Positions 53,408 through 60,898 of a DNA stretch of 64,000 nt are shown here, piece by piece. Within the stretch, counting starts at the first letter, position 1. Each line of letters starts with the position of its first letter. Under the pieces are notes generated by a model. The model searched no databases, had not been told where the DNA came from, and worked only from the letters and a program-made list of their open reading frames with translations. Source of the stretch: a virus; the IMG/VR virus record IMGVR_UViG_3300011113_000123, positions 1 to 64,000 of that record. The stretch is one strand, 5' to 3'. A program made the position numbers and the translations under genes.

Positions 53408-53429
53408 CAATATAGTGAATGGAGCCAAC

Positions 53430-53636
53430 ATGAAACTGATTCTTTCTTATGGGGAAATCCCTGATGTGGAAATCGAAGGAAACTTCGACTTCGACTCTGC
53501 GCTTGCATACATCGAAATGCTTGAGAATCAGGAAAATCCTGAAATCGAAGGAGCTGAAGTGCTTCTCAGAGATGGAGTCGACGAATGGTTCCTTGACTCT
53601 GACGAAAACTCGCTCTACTGGTCTAAGATTGTCTAA
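53430..53636 (+). CDS. Small acidic early protein, unknown
   Basis: A 68-residue acidic protein. ATG 53430 is supported by GGAG; an in-frame TTG upstream lies in the promoter itself. Sequence such as DVEIEGNFDFDSALAYIEMLENQENPEIEGAEVLL suggests a compact alpha/beta fold. First gene after promoter copy 2, probably early. No family recognised. Confidence 0.6.
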   Translation: MKLILSYGEIPDVEIEGNFDFDSALAYIEMLENQENPEIEGAEVLLRDGVDEWFLDSDENSLYWSKIV

Positions 53637-53649
53637 CAGGAGCTGACCG

Positions 53650-53859
53650 ATGGTAAACGTGGAAAAGGTGTCCAAGTTCTTAAAAGAATGGTTCGACGAT
53701 GCCGACAAGGTTGAGTATCACAATGTTGCTGGCGGCTATTGGGACGTGATATACTATGATGGCGACGACGTTCGCGTCGAGGCGTACAAGTTCGTGGATG
53801 GGAAGTTGAAAAACTTTTCTTCCATGGTGTACGGGGAAGACATGTACGAAGAAGAATGA
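53650..53859 (+). CDS. Small acidic early protein, unknown
   Basis: A 69-residue protein preceded by CAGGAG. It has an N-terminal amphipathic helix (VEKVSKFLKEWFDDADKV) and a beta region ending in an acidic EDMYEEE tail. It lies in the early small-gene operon, 13 bases after the preceding stop. Function unknown. Confidence 0.6.
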   Translation: MVNVEKVSKFLKEWFDDADKVEYHNVAGGYWDVIYYDGDDVRVEAYKFVDGKLKNFSSMVYGEDMYEEE

Positions 53860-53874
53860 GACTGGAGATGTGCT

Positions 53875-54084
53875 ATGGTTGAACAGATTACCCACGTTGT
53901 CGAATTCAGCTATTGGTATCGCTGCAACTACGGAATGGAGCTAGGTTCCAACGAAAGGAATTTCGTCAGTGAGTCTGCGGCCGATGAGTACGCGGATTAT
54001 CTGATGAAGAACCACGAAGTGGTATCAGTTCGTGTCGTCAAGCTCGATAAGCCGTTCATGGCTGGCTCTCAGTTCGAGGAGTAA
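53875..54084 (+). CDS. Small early protein, unknown
   Basis: A 69-residue protein (HVVEFSYWYRCNYGMELGSNERNF, then SESAADEYADYLMKNHEVVSVRVVKLDKP). It has a strand-helix-strand pattern, and a ribosome site GGAG lies upstream. The stop is followed after four bases by the next ATG. No known family. Confidence 0.6.
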   Translation: MVEQITHVVEFSYWYRCNYGMELGSNERNFVSESAADEYADYLMKNHEVVSVRVVKLDKPFMAGSQFEE

Positions 54085-54088
54085 TGCG

Positions 54089-54262
54089 ATGATTAAGCTC
54101 AACGATCGCGTTCAATATATCAAAAGCATCGAGTGGGGCCCAGCGACTGGCGATACTGGCGTTGTGATACACGTCTTCAGCGACGGAACGTTTCTGGTTC
54201 GTGTTGACGGTGCGCCTGGCGCCTACTGCACTCATCGTCGTGAAGTTGCTGTTATTAAGTGA
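54089..54262 (+). CDS. Small KOW/SH3-like protein
   Basis: A 57-residue protein. ATG 54089 is used; the longer in-frame extension overlaps the previous gene without a ribosome site. LNDRVQYIKSIEWGPATGDTGVVIHVFSDGTFLVRVDG reads as a small barrel of the kind found in KOW/SH3-like domains. The role is unknown; nucleic-acid binding is possible. Confidence 0.5.
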   Translation: MIKLNDRVQYIKSIEWGPATGDTGVVIHVFSDGTFLVRVDGAPGAYCTHRREVAVIK

Positions 54263-54274
54263 AGGACAGTAGCG

Positions 54275-54301
54275 ATGACTGAATTCTTTCAAGACGCATA
54301 A
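54275..54301 (+). other. Seven-codon open frame with ribosome site
   Basis: GAAGGA precedes ATG 54275, which encodes seven residues and a TAA. The spacing is like that of the neighbouring real genes. It may be a decayed gene start or a leader peptide for 54361. Confidence 0.2.
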
Positions 54302-54360
54302 GTTCATGACTGGTCCTATGTTCGGTTGTGTTAAGTTTCAATCTAGGGGATGAAGTGACA

Positions 54361-54597
54361 ATGTTCGTATTCGTGTTTGAGGATGTACTGATCGACTACT
54401 CTGCTGGTATGGCAGTGATTGTTGCTAATGATCTTCAGCGCGCTCAGAAAATGGCTTATGAAAAGTTTGGTGTTCGTGAGTCGTATGAACAGTTCATGGC
54501 TTCCGAAGATGGGGCGGGTTTTGCAAAGCCTACTGCTGAGTTCCGCACTGATGACTTCGAAGAAGAGCAGATTAAGTATGTGTATGGTGGAGGTTGA
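54361..54597 (+). CDS. Small early protein, unknown
   Basis: A 78-residue protein. ATG 54361 is chosen over an upstream in-frame GTG (54328) because AGGGGATGAAG precedes it. MFVFVFEDVLIDYSAGMAVIVAND then DLQRAQKMAYEKFGVRESYEQFM suggest a strand followed by a helix. Acidic C-terminus. One base separates it from the next gene. Function unknown. Confidence 0.55.
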   Translation: MFVFVFEDVLIDYSAGMAVIVANDLQRAQKMAYEKFGVRESYEQFMASEDGAGFAKPTAEFRTDDFEEEQIKYVYGGG

Positions 54598-54598
54598 T

Positions 54599-54796
54599 AT
54601 GACTGTGAAGTATCGTATTCAACTTGTAGAATCCGAGCGTGGATGGGGTCAGGAATACTGGTCTGAAGAGTATGACACGTTCGAAGAAGCGAAGGAACGT
54701 ATCAAAGACGTCAATTCTAAGAACATCGGCGCAACCGTTCCTGGTTGGTATATGCAAGCCGAAGAAACGATTGAAGCCGTCGAGGCTGAAAGATAA
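54599..54796 (+). CDS. Small acidic early protein, unknown
   Basis: A 65-residue protein, acidic (YDTFEEAKERIKDVNSKNI, then EETIEAVEAER). GGAGG lies seven bases before the ATG at 54599. Last gene of the cluster that begins at the 53379 promoter. No family recognised. Confidence 0.58.
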   Translation: MTVKYRIQLVESERGWGQEYWSEEYDTFEEAKERIKDVNSKNIGATVPGWYMQAEETIEAVEAER

Positions 54797-54799
54797 CCC

Positions 54800-54828
54800 T
54801 TGACAACTATCCGCCAGCGTAGTACAAT
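54800..54828 (+). promoter_or_regulatory. Early sigma-70-type promoter
   Basis: TTGACA (54800-54805), 17-base spacer, TACAAT (54823-54828), located 25 bases before the CobT-like start. Confidence 0.88.
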
Positions 54829-54852
54829 TATTAAATGATGAAGGAGAGAACT

Positions 54853-57156
54853 ATGGCTGAACAGAAAACTGTAACTCCTGGCGGATCGCTCGATAAGCTC
54901 GCGAAGCTCCTCGCGGCTGAGAACATTATGGTTGAGCATAAGCCCATCAAGACGGCTTACTTCGACGTGAAGAATCGCGTTCTAGCCCTTCCTATGTGGA
55001 AGGAGATGACTGAGTCGCTCTATCACATGCTCGTCCTCCACGAGGTCGGTCATGCGCTGGATACGCCCGCTGACGGCTGGAAGGGTGCAATCGACAAGGT
55101 CAAGGAAGAAGAGAAATCTTCGTTCGTGGCTCAGACGTTTCAGGGCTACCTCAACGTCGTCGAAGACGCGCGCATTGAGCGTAAAATCAAAGCCAAGTTT
55201 CCTGGCTCGCGTAAGGATTTCGTCGACGGCTACAACTGGCTGCACGACCAAGACTTCTTCTCGATCAAGAACGAGAACATCGACAATCTGTCGCTGATTG
55301 ATCGTATCAATCTCTATTTCAAGCTCGGTACGCGCCTTCGTCTCAAGTTCACTGACGAAGAGCGAGTGTTCGTTCGTCGCGCTGAGCAGACTATCACGTT
55401 CGACGACGTGATCAAGTTGGCTGAGGATATCTTGGCTTACGCTAAGAAGAAGCGCGAAGAAGAGAACGAGCAGGAAGAGAATAGCTTCACTATCGCTATG
55501 GAAGGCGAAGACGGCGAAGAGTCTGACGACTTCGACGATTTTGACGAAGACGAGGCTGACGACTCTGACGACGAGAGCGGCAACCAGCGTTCGTCGAAGG
55601 GTGAAGGTGATATCCAGGACGACTCTGGCGGTGGTCGTAAGGGTGGGAGTTCTTCGAAGCCTGTTGATGAGGCTAAGACTGACTCTGCGATGAACGATCG
55701 TATGGAAGAGCTGCTCGACGAGAAAGTGTCGGGGCGTTCTTTCACCTACATCATGTACCCTAAGGATATCACGCACGAGGAGTTCGTCGTTCCTTACAAG
55801 ACCGTTCTTCAGCTCGTCGAGGGTGATTTCAATAAATGCTCCGACAAGGCTAAGGTTGTCGAGTATCGTAACTGGCTGGCCAATCGTTTCCGTGCGGAAA
55901 ACAACACGGCTATCAACTATATGGTCAAAGAGTTCGAGATGAAGAAGGCTGCTGTCGCATACTCGCGCAGCAAGCAGGCTAAGACTGGCGTCATCGATAC
56001 GAACAAGCTGCACGGCTATAAGTTCAATGATGATATCTTTAAGCGCCTGACGATTGAGCCGACTGGCAAGAACCATGGCGTCGTTGTTATCCTCGACATG
56101 TCTGGTTCTATGACTACCAACTACAAGGGCGCGATGGATCAGTTGATTTGTCTGGCTATGTTCTGTCGTCGTGTTGGTATTCCTCATCGTATCTATGGGT
56201 TTACCCAGGTTACGGATGACTTCAATAAGTTCGACAAGACGAGACGTCTTAAGAAGACGGAGATGTTTGCGCGTATCTCGCGTCGTGTTGGTGATAAGAG
56301 CTTCATATTCCCTGACATGGACTTTGATCTCGTAGAGTTCTTCCACGAGTCGATGTCGCTCAAGGAATTCAACACCATGGTTGGTACCTTGCTGCTTTCA
56401 GCCAAGATGCAGCATAGGCACCTTAGTGATGATTTCCTTGGAAAAACGCCACTCTCTGAGTTCCTTTCTCGCAACGTGAAAGATTATCATTACGGCTTCC
56501 TGCATTTCCTTCAGCTGGGTGGTACTCCGCTGAACGATGCGATCCTTGTATCTCGTGATCTGTTGGCTAAGTTCCGCAAGGAAAAGAACATTCAGATCAT
56601 GAACTTCGTGTGCATCACTGACGGCGAAAGTAATGGCTCGTCCTACTACAGACCGAGCCGGCATCCTGATTCTCTCCATAAGGAAGAGAATCTTGCATGT
56701 CGCTCTAACAAGTATGACAAGAATACGAATATCTTCATTGACGAAGAGAGCCGTATTCAAACCATGATCCAGTTCCAAGAGAACTACCAGATCACGGCTA
56801 TGTTTGCTCGTACCGTGAGCAAGTCGCAGAACACGACGTTCGTTGGCTTCTATATCGTCAATGGTACCTATGATGTTCGTGGTGTCGCCTATCGATATGC
56901 TCTTAATAACATGATTGAAGAGTTCATGGCTAAGTGGAAGAAGAGCAAGGGCGAGATCGCTGTCGATGGCATGCTCAACTTCGATGTGTTCTACATCATC
57001 TTGGGCGGAAGGAATCTCGAAGCCCAGCAGACTACGTTCGAAGAAGCCAAAGACTTGAAGAAGGGTCAGTTAGCCAGAGCTTTCATCACAGCTCAGACCA
57101 AACGCGGCGCTTCCCGCACTGTTCTTGGCAAATTCATCGAGAAGATCGCGGCTTGA
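54853..57156 (+). CDS. CobT-like von Willebrand A protein with HExxH motif
   Basis: A 767-residue protein. ATG 54853 is chosen because AAGGAGAG precedes it; the ATG at 54835 has no ribosome site. A zinc-protease-like HEVGH (63-67) is followed by NVVEDARIE, a pair seen in metallopeptidase-like proteins. An acidic stretch (about 217-245) precedes a C-terminal VWA domain with MIDAS DMSGS (D415) and TDGES (D590). The layout resembles CobT/CoxE-type partners of MoxR/CobS AAA ATPases, and such an ATPase lies 0.3 kb downstream. The two may remodel or metallate a target complex; cobalt chelation is not demonstrated. Confidence 0.75.
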   Translation: MAEQKTVTPGGSLDKLAKLLAAENIMVEHKPIKTAYFDVKNRVLALPMWKEMTESLYHMLVLHEVGHALDTPADGWKGAIDKVKEEEKSSFVAQTFQGYLNVVEDARIERKIKAKFPGSRKDFVDGYNWLHDQDFFSIKNENIDNLSLIDRINLYFKLGTRLRLKFTDEERVFVRRAEQTITFDDVIKLAEDILAYAKKKREEENEQEENSFTIAMEGEDGEESDDFDDFDEDEADDSDDESGNQRSSKGEGDIQDDSGGGRKGGSSSKPVDEAKTDSAMNDRMEELLDEKVSGRSFTYIMYPKDITHEEFVVPYKTVLQLVEGDFNKCSDKAKVVEYRNWLANRFRAENNTAINYMVKEFEMKKAAVAYSRSKQAKTGVIDTNKLHGYKFNDDIFKRLTIEPTGKNHGVVVILDMSGSMTTNYKGAMDQLICLAMFCRRVGIPHRIYGFTQVTDDFNKFDKTRRLKKTEMFARISRRVGDKSFIFPDMDFDLVEFFHESMSLKEFNTMVGTLLLSAKMQHRHLSDDFLGKTPLSEFLSRNVKDYHYGFLHFLQLGGTPLNDAILVSRDLLAKFRKEKNIQIMNFVCITDGESNGSSYYRPSRHPDSLHKEENLACRSNKYDKNTNIFIDEESRIQTMIQFQENYQITAMFARTVSKSQNTTFVGFYIVNGTYDVRGVAYRYALNNMIEEFMAKWKKSKGEIAVDGMLNFDVFYIILGGRNLEAQQTTFEEAKDLKKGQLARAFITAQTKRGASRTVLGKFIEKIAA

Positions 57157-57181
57157 CAACGAGCCGCGACCCCTATATACT
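57153..57181 (+). promoter_or_regulatory. Early sigma-70-type promoter
   Basis: TTGACA (57153-57158) overlaps the stop codon of the CobT-like gene, then a 17-base spacer and TATACT (57176-57181). It serves the small gene at 57210. Confidence 0.82.
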
Positions 57182-57209
57182 AAGTCTAATGGTTAGAGGA
57201 GATGGGCTA

Positions 57210-57389
57210 ATGCGTCGCATGCGTTTCAAGGTATCATATACCCTCAAGAACGAAAACAAGCTGCTGGAAGACTATTCCCTCGGGTTTAACGAATTGCGTC
57301 TTGCCATTGTCTTCATGAAGCAGCTCGCGAATGTTGATGGCTTTCTTGGCGGAAAGCTGGTTGGCAAACCGACCATCGAAAGAATGTGA
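57210..57389 (+). CDS. Small basic early protein, unknown
   Basis: A 59-residue basic protein. AGAGGAG precedes ATG 57210. MRRMRFKVSYTLKNENKLLEDYSLG then ELRLAIVFMKQLANV gives a strand-then-helix pattern. It has its own promoter and sits between the CobT-like and CobS-like genes. Unknown function. Confidence 0.6.
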   Translation: MRRMRFKVSYTLKNENKLLEDYSLGFNELRLAIVFMKQLANVDGFLGGKLVGKPTIERM

Positions 57390-57390
57390 C

Positions 57391-57419
57391 TTGACAACCA
57401 CGCGCCAACGTGATACAAT
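57391..57419 (+). promoter_or_regulatory. Early sigma-70-type promoter
   Basis: TTGACA (57391-57396), 17-base spacer, TACAAT (57414-57419), 30 bases before the CobS-like start. Confidence 0.88.
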
Positions 57420-57448
57420 ATGTTATATGATGAAGAAAGGTGAATGTG

Positions 57449-57469
57449 ATGCTCAAGGCTAATCAACTC
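57449..57469 (+). other. Start region of the CobS-like gene
   Basis: An in-frame GTG at 57440 and the ATG at 57449 compete. AAAGG lies eight bases before the ATG, which I use as the start. Confidence 0.4.
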
Positions 57470-58636
57470 AAGTTCCTCGAACTCGCTACTGAAAAGTTTG
57501 GCGTAGAAGCTGTTGTTCCTGTCTCAGAGCTCGTTGCTCTGGCAGAATCTAACGGTATGGCAAACGCTGATCATCATTGGCTTTATAAGTCAACGTATCG
57601 CGCTGGGCGTGCTCAGTATCGTTTGCCGCGCCATGAAGCTGATACTACTTCGCTGGCGGCTATGGCTGCTGACATTGTTCCTATTCGTCGTGAGTCGCCT
57701 GTGGCTAAGAAGTTCGATCCGAACGTTGTTTCCGAGCACGAGTATGCGCAGATTCCTGCTAAGGATAAGCACTACGTTGCGTTTGGCGAATTCAAGATGA
57801 TCGAGAAGATCATCAGCTCTGCCAAGTTTTTCCCTGTGTTCATTTCTGGTCATTCCGGCAACGGTAAGACCTTCATGGTCGAGCAGGTTTGCGCCAAGGT
57901 CAAGCGCCCGATGATTCGCGTACAGATGTCGCGCGAGACTGACGAAGACGATCTCATTGGCGGCTTCCGTCTCATCGAAGGTGAGACTAAGTTCATGAAG
58001 GGCCCAGTGCTTCGTGCTATGGAGCTTGGTGCGATTCTGCTCATCGACGAGGCTGACCGTGCTGATCCTGGTAAGGCTATGTGCTTGCAGGGTATCCTCG
58101 AAGGTAAGCCGTACTACATGAAGAAGACTGGCGAGATCGTTACCGCGGCTCCTGGCTTCAACGTGATTGTTACTGCGAACACCAAGGGTCGTGGCTCTGA
58201 CGATGGTCGCTATGTTGCGGCTACCATGCTCGACGATGCGTGGCTTGAGCGTTTCCCGATCACCATTGAGCAGGAGTATCCTGCGCCTTCGATTGAGAAA
58301 AAGATCTTGACAAACTATCTGTCCGATGATACAATGACTGATGATGATAAGTCATTCGTTGAACATCTTGTTGTCTGGTCCGAGATTATCCGCAAGACTT
58401 TCACTGAAGGTGCGATTGACGAGCTCATTTCTACTCGTCGCCTTGTTCACATCGCACAGACTTATCGTATGCTTGGCGATCGCATGAAGGCTATTCGCCT
58501 GTGCATTAACCGTTTCGACGAAGAGACGAAGACTGCGTTCCTCGATCTCTATTCTAAGGTTGATCCTACCATCAACCCCGTCCCCGAGACTCCTGCTGTA
58601 GTTGCAGCGGAGAACAGTCAGGAAATTGCTTTCTGA
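57449..58636 (+). CDS. cobS: CobS-like MoxR-family AAA+ ATPase
   Basis: A 395-residue protein. Walker A GHSGNGKT (K140), Walker B LLIDEADR (D200, E201), sensor region FNVIVTANTKGRGSDDGRYVAATMLDDAWLERF, and helical lid residues with ISTRRLVHI. This is the pattern of CobS, the AAA+ component of cobaltochelatase, which is common in T4-like cyanophages. No CobN or other cobalamin gene is in the window, so the pair with the CobT-like protein may have another chaperone or metal-insertion task. Confidence 0.85.
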   Translation: MLKANQLKFLELATEKFGVEAVVPVSELVALAESNGMANADHHWLYKSTYRAGRAQYRLPRHEADTTSLAAMAADIVPIRRESPVAKKFDPNVVSEHEYAQIPAKDKHYVAFGEFKMIEKIISSAKFFPVFISGHSGNGKTFMVEQVCAKVKRPMIRVQMSRETDEDDLIGGFRLIEGETKFMKGPVLRAMELGAILLIDEADRADPGKAMCLQGILEGKPYYMKKTGEIVTAAPGFNVIVTANTKGRGSDDGRYVAATMLDDAWLERFPITIEQEYPAPSIEKKILTNYLSDDTMTDDDKSFVEHLVVWSEIIRKTFTEGAIDELISTRRLVHIAQTYRMLGDRMKAIRLCINRFDEETKTAFLDLYSKVDPTINPVPETPAVVAAENSQEIAF

Positions 58637-58668
58637 CTGTAATCTAAACCAAACTGGAGTATGACTAT

Positions 58669-58935
58669 ATGACTAAGACTGATTCTGTTCTCACTGCCCT
58701 CAAGAACGGTGAAGAGCTGACAGCCGCACAGATCAAGGCTCGCTTCTCTGTCGGCAATCCGCATGAGGTGATTCGTACGCTGCGCGAGCGTGGCTATGCA
58801 GTCTATCTCAACGAGCGCACCAACTCGAAGGGTGAGGTCACTCATAAGTACCGCCTCGGTACGCCTTCTCGTCAGATGGTTGCTCTGGCGTATGCTGTTA
58901 TGGGTAACGAAGTCTTCGTTCGCGAAGCTGCGTGA
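58669..58935 (+). CDS. Small winged-helix-like DNA-binding protein
   Basis: An 88-residue protein. VLTALKNGEELTAAQIKARFSVGNPHEVIRTLRERGYAVYLNE has the helix-turn-helix plus wing pattern (helix 2 LTAAQIKARF, recognition helix PHEVIRTLRERG), followed by a beta hairpin. It is likely a transcription regulator or DNA-binding accessory, transcribed with the CobS-like gene. A hairpin terminator follows. Confidence 0.65.
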   Translation: MTKTDSVLTALKNGEELTAAQIKARFSVGNPHEVIRTLRERGYAVYLNERTNSKGEVTHKYRLGTPSRQMVALAYAVMGNEVFVREAA

Positions 58936-58944
58936 TGCTATATA

Positions 58945-58970
58945 AGGGAGGGGGAGCAATTCCCCTCCCT
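58945..58970 (+). terminator. Probable terminator hairpin
   Basis: AGGGAGGGG (58945-58953) pairs with CCCCTCCCT (58962-58970), nine base pairs with an eight-base loop. The following sequence (ACATTTC) is only weakly T-rich. Confidence 0.6.
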
Positions 58971-58991
58971 ACATTTCTATGGAGCATTTAA

Positions 58992-59231
58992 TTGGCAACT
59001 GATACCCGTGAACCTTGGGAACACCTCAAGGGAGTTTCTGTCACTGTTCGCAATAACGATGTGAACGGTGCTCTTCGTGTTTTGAAGAAGAAGATTCAGC
59101 GCGAGAACCTACTGCGTGATCTTGCTGAACATGAACACTATACACAGCCCTCAGTTAAGCGTCGCATGAAGAAGCAAGCTGCTGTTGTTCGTTGGAGGAA
59201 AAAGCAAGCAGAAATTGCTGAATCTCTCTAA
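58992..59231 (+). CDS. rpsU: Ribosomal protein bS21 homologue (TTG start)
   Basis: A 79-residue basic protein. The start is TTG 58992, with GGAG seven bases upstream and no suitable ATG. VSVTVRNNDVNGALRVLKKKIQRENLLRDLAEHEHYTQPSVKRRMKKQAAVVRWRKK aligns with bS21 (an N-terminal strand, a helix with ALRxxKKxxxRxxxL, then a ExYxxPSxxRxxK basic helix). bS21 sits near the anti-Shine-Dalgarno site on the small ribosomal subunit. Phage bS21 proteins are known from some aquatic phages and may redirect initiation to phage mRNA. Confidence 0.85.
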   Translation: MATDTREPWEHLKGVSVTVRNNDVNGALRVLKKKIQRENLLRDLAEHEHYTQPSVKRRMKKQAAVVRWRKKQAEIAESL

Positions 59232-59267
59232 TCCGAGCATACATAATAACATTACATTGGAGTAATC

Positions 59268-60131
59268 ATGGCAGCTATTGAAATTTCAGTATCCATCGAA
59301 GAACTACGCAAGAAGAAGATCTTCGTCGCGACACCTATGTACGGTGGTATGTGCGGCGGGCAGTATACCAAGTCCACAGCCGACCTTGCGTCGATGGCCG
59401 CACAGTATGGCATGGACGTTCGCTTTTTCTATCTGTTCAACGAGTCGCTGATTCCGCGAGCACGAAACTACCTTGTGGACGAGTTCCTTCGTTCCGACTG
59501 CACCCATCTTATGTTCATTGACGCTGACATTGGCTTTGATCCCAATGACGTCATCGCTCTTGCTGTCATTGCAGAAGAGGGAACCGATAAGTATATCGTA
59601 TGCGCGCCGTATCCTAAGAAGTGTATCGCTTGGGAAAAGATCAAGCGCGCAGTCGATAAGGGTGTAGCCGACCGCGATCCTAACATCCTCGAGAACTACG
59701 TAGGCGACTACGTGTTCAATCCTAAGTCTGGCGCTTCTTCGATTCCGCTCGATGAGCCAGTCGAGGTGCTGGAAAGCGGCACGGGCTTTATGATGATCCA
59801 GCGATCTGCGTTGGAAAAGTTCCGCGAAGCGTATCCTCAGTACATGTATCTCCCCGATCATGTTCGCACAGAACACTTCGATGGTACGCGCGAAATCCTT
59901 ATGGCTTTCCAAGCTGAGATTGATCCTGCTTCTAAGCGATATCTGTCGGAAGACTATTGGTTCTGTCAGAAGTCCGCAGATGCTGGCATTAAGACTTGGC
60001 TGTGCCCGTGGATGAAGCTCCAGCACATGGGCTCCTATGTGTTCGCTGGTTCGTTGATTGATTTGGCTACGATTGGCGCGTCGGCTACAGCCGATGAAAG
60101 CTCCATGACCAAGCCGAAGAAAAAGAAGTGA
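59268..60131 (+). CDS. Putative GT-A glycosyltransferase
   Basis: A 287-residue soluble protein. KIFVATPMYGGMCGGQYTKSTADL, FNESLIPRARNYLVDEFL and THLMFIDADIGFDP (a DxD-type metal/nucleotide-sugar motif at about 84-86) match a phage glycosyltransferase-like group. A second region has ESGTGFMMIQRSALEKF and YWFCQKSADAGIKTWL. It could glycosylate DNA, virion proteins or host components. Similar genes lie close to replication genes in T4-like marine phages. The sugar and acceptor are unknown. The lysine-rich C-terminus is probably disordered. Confidence 0.7.
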   Translation: MAAIEISVSIEELRKKKIFVATPMYGGMCGGQYTKSTADLASMAAQYGMDVRFFYLFNESLIPRARNYLVDEFLRSDCTHLMFIDADIGFDPNDVIALAVIAEEGTDKYIVCAPYPKKCIAWEKIKRAVDKGVADRDPNILENYVGDYVFNPKSGASSIPLDEPVEVLESGTGFMMIQRSALEKFREAYPQYMYLPDHVRTEHFDGTREILMAFQAEIDPASKRYLSEDYWFCQKSADAGIKTWLCPWMKLQHMGSYVFAGSLIDLATIGASATADESSMTKPKKKK

Positions 60132-60137
60132 AAAGTC

Positions 60138-60166
60138 TTGACAACCCCACACAATGATGATACAAT
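60138..60166 (+). promoter_or_regulatory. Early sigma-70-type promoter for gp45
   Basis: TTGACA (60138-60143), 17-base spacer, TACAAT (60161-60166). AGGAG and the clamp ATG follow within 20 bases. Confidence 0.88.
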
Positions 60167-60184
60167 CAACAGATAGGAGTTTAC

Positions 60185-60850
60185 ATGATGAAGCTATCTA
60201 AAGAAACCACAGAAATCCTCAAGAACTTCGCGGCTATCAATCCTTCTCTCATCTTCGTTCCTGGAACTGTACAGAAGACGATGAGTCCACAGAAGACTGT
60301 GATGGCTAAGGCTAACGTCGCTGAGTCATTCAGTAAGGAGTTTGCTATCTACGATCTTACCCAGTTCATCTCGACTGTTTCTTCGTTCGAAGATCCAGAT
60401 CTCAAGTTGGGTGATGATCGAGTGACGATCACTAATGGTAAGGGGTCGGCTGACATTCGCTATGCTAAGTCTGACCTCATCAAGTCGCCCACGAAGGAAG
60501 TGAATCTTTCTTCTGTCGATATCAGCTATACGATTGAAGCTTCTGCGTTGCAGAGCGCTCTCCGCATGGCTGGCGTGCTTTCTCTTCCTGAGATTGCGCT
60601 CATTGGTCGTGATGGTGTAGCGTATCTCGCTGCTATCGATTCTCGTAACGAAGGATCTAATACCTTCATGTACGAAGTTGGTACGGCTGAAGCCAACTAT
60701 CGTATGATCTTCAAGTCTGAGAATCTCAAGCTCTTGAATCGTGATTACGAAGTTCGTGTTTCTGCTAAGGGTATCTCGCATTTCAAGTCGAAGACTGGAG
60801 ATGTTGAATACTGGATTGTTGCTGAGCAGGGTAGCAAGTACGGCGAGTGA
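60185..60850 (+). CDS. 45: Sliding clamp gp45
   Basis: A 221-residue protein (T4 gp45 is 228). KLSKETTEILKNFAAINPSLIFVPG, FAIYDLTQFISTVSSFEDPDLKLGDDRVTI and the C-terminal SAKGISHFKSKTGDVEYWIVAEQGS are typical of T4-like clamps. It encircles DNA as a trimer, tethers the polymerase and activates gp55-dependent late transcription. ATG 60185 or the next ATG at 60188 may be used; both follow AGGAG. Expressed from its own strong promoter and closed by a terminator. Confidence 0.94.
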   Translation: MMKLSKETTEILKNFAAINPSLIFVPGTVQKTMSPQKTVMAKANVAESFSKEFAIYDLTQFISTVSSFEDPDLKLGDDRVTITNGKGSADIRYAKSDLIKSPTKEVNLSSVDISYTIEASALQSALRMAGVLSLPEIALIGRDGVAYLAAIDSRNEGSNTFMYEVGTAEANYRMIFKSENLKLLNRDYEVRVSAKGISHFKSKTGDVEYWIVAEQGSKYGE

Positions 60851-60854
60851 TATT

Positions 60855-60880
60855 GGGGAGCTACGGCTCCCCTTCCTTTG
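60855..60880 (+). terminator. Terminator with TACG tetraloop after gp45
   Basis: GGGGAGC (60855-60861), TACG loop, GCTCCCC (60866-60872), then TTCCTTTG. The closing C-G with a UACG loop is an exceptionally stable tetraloop in RNA. The stem is the same as in the capsid terminator at 43982. Confidence 0.72.
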
Positions 60881-60898
60881 TTATGTCGGAGATGTGAT

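Noticed and set aside
54982-56346. 454-residue open frame on the minus strand
   Set aside because: Antisense to the CobT-like gene with strong VWA/HExxH motifs on the plus strand. The long frame results from codon bias, and the translation is rich in Arg, Leu and Val without motifs.
59304-60152. 282-residue minus-strand frame
   Set aside because: Antisense to the glycosyltransferase-like gene, which has clear motifs and upstream signals.
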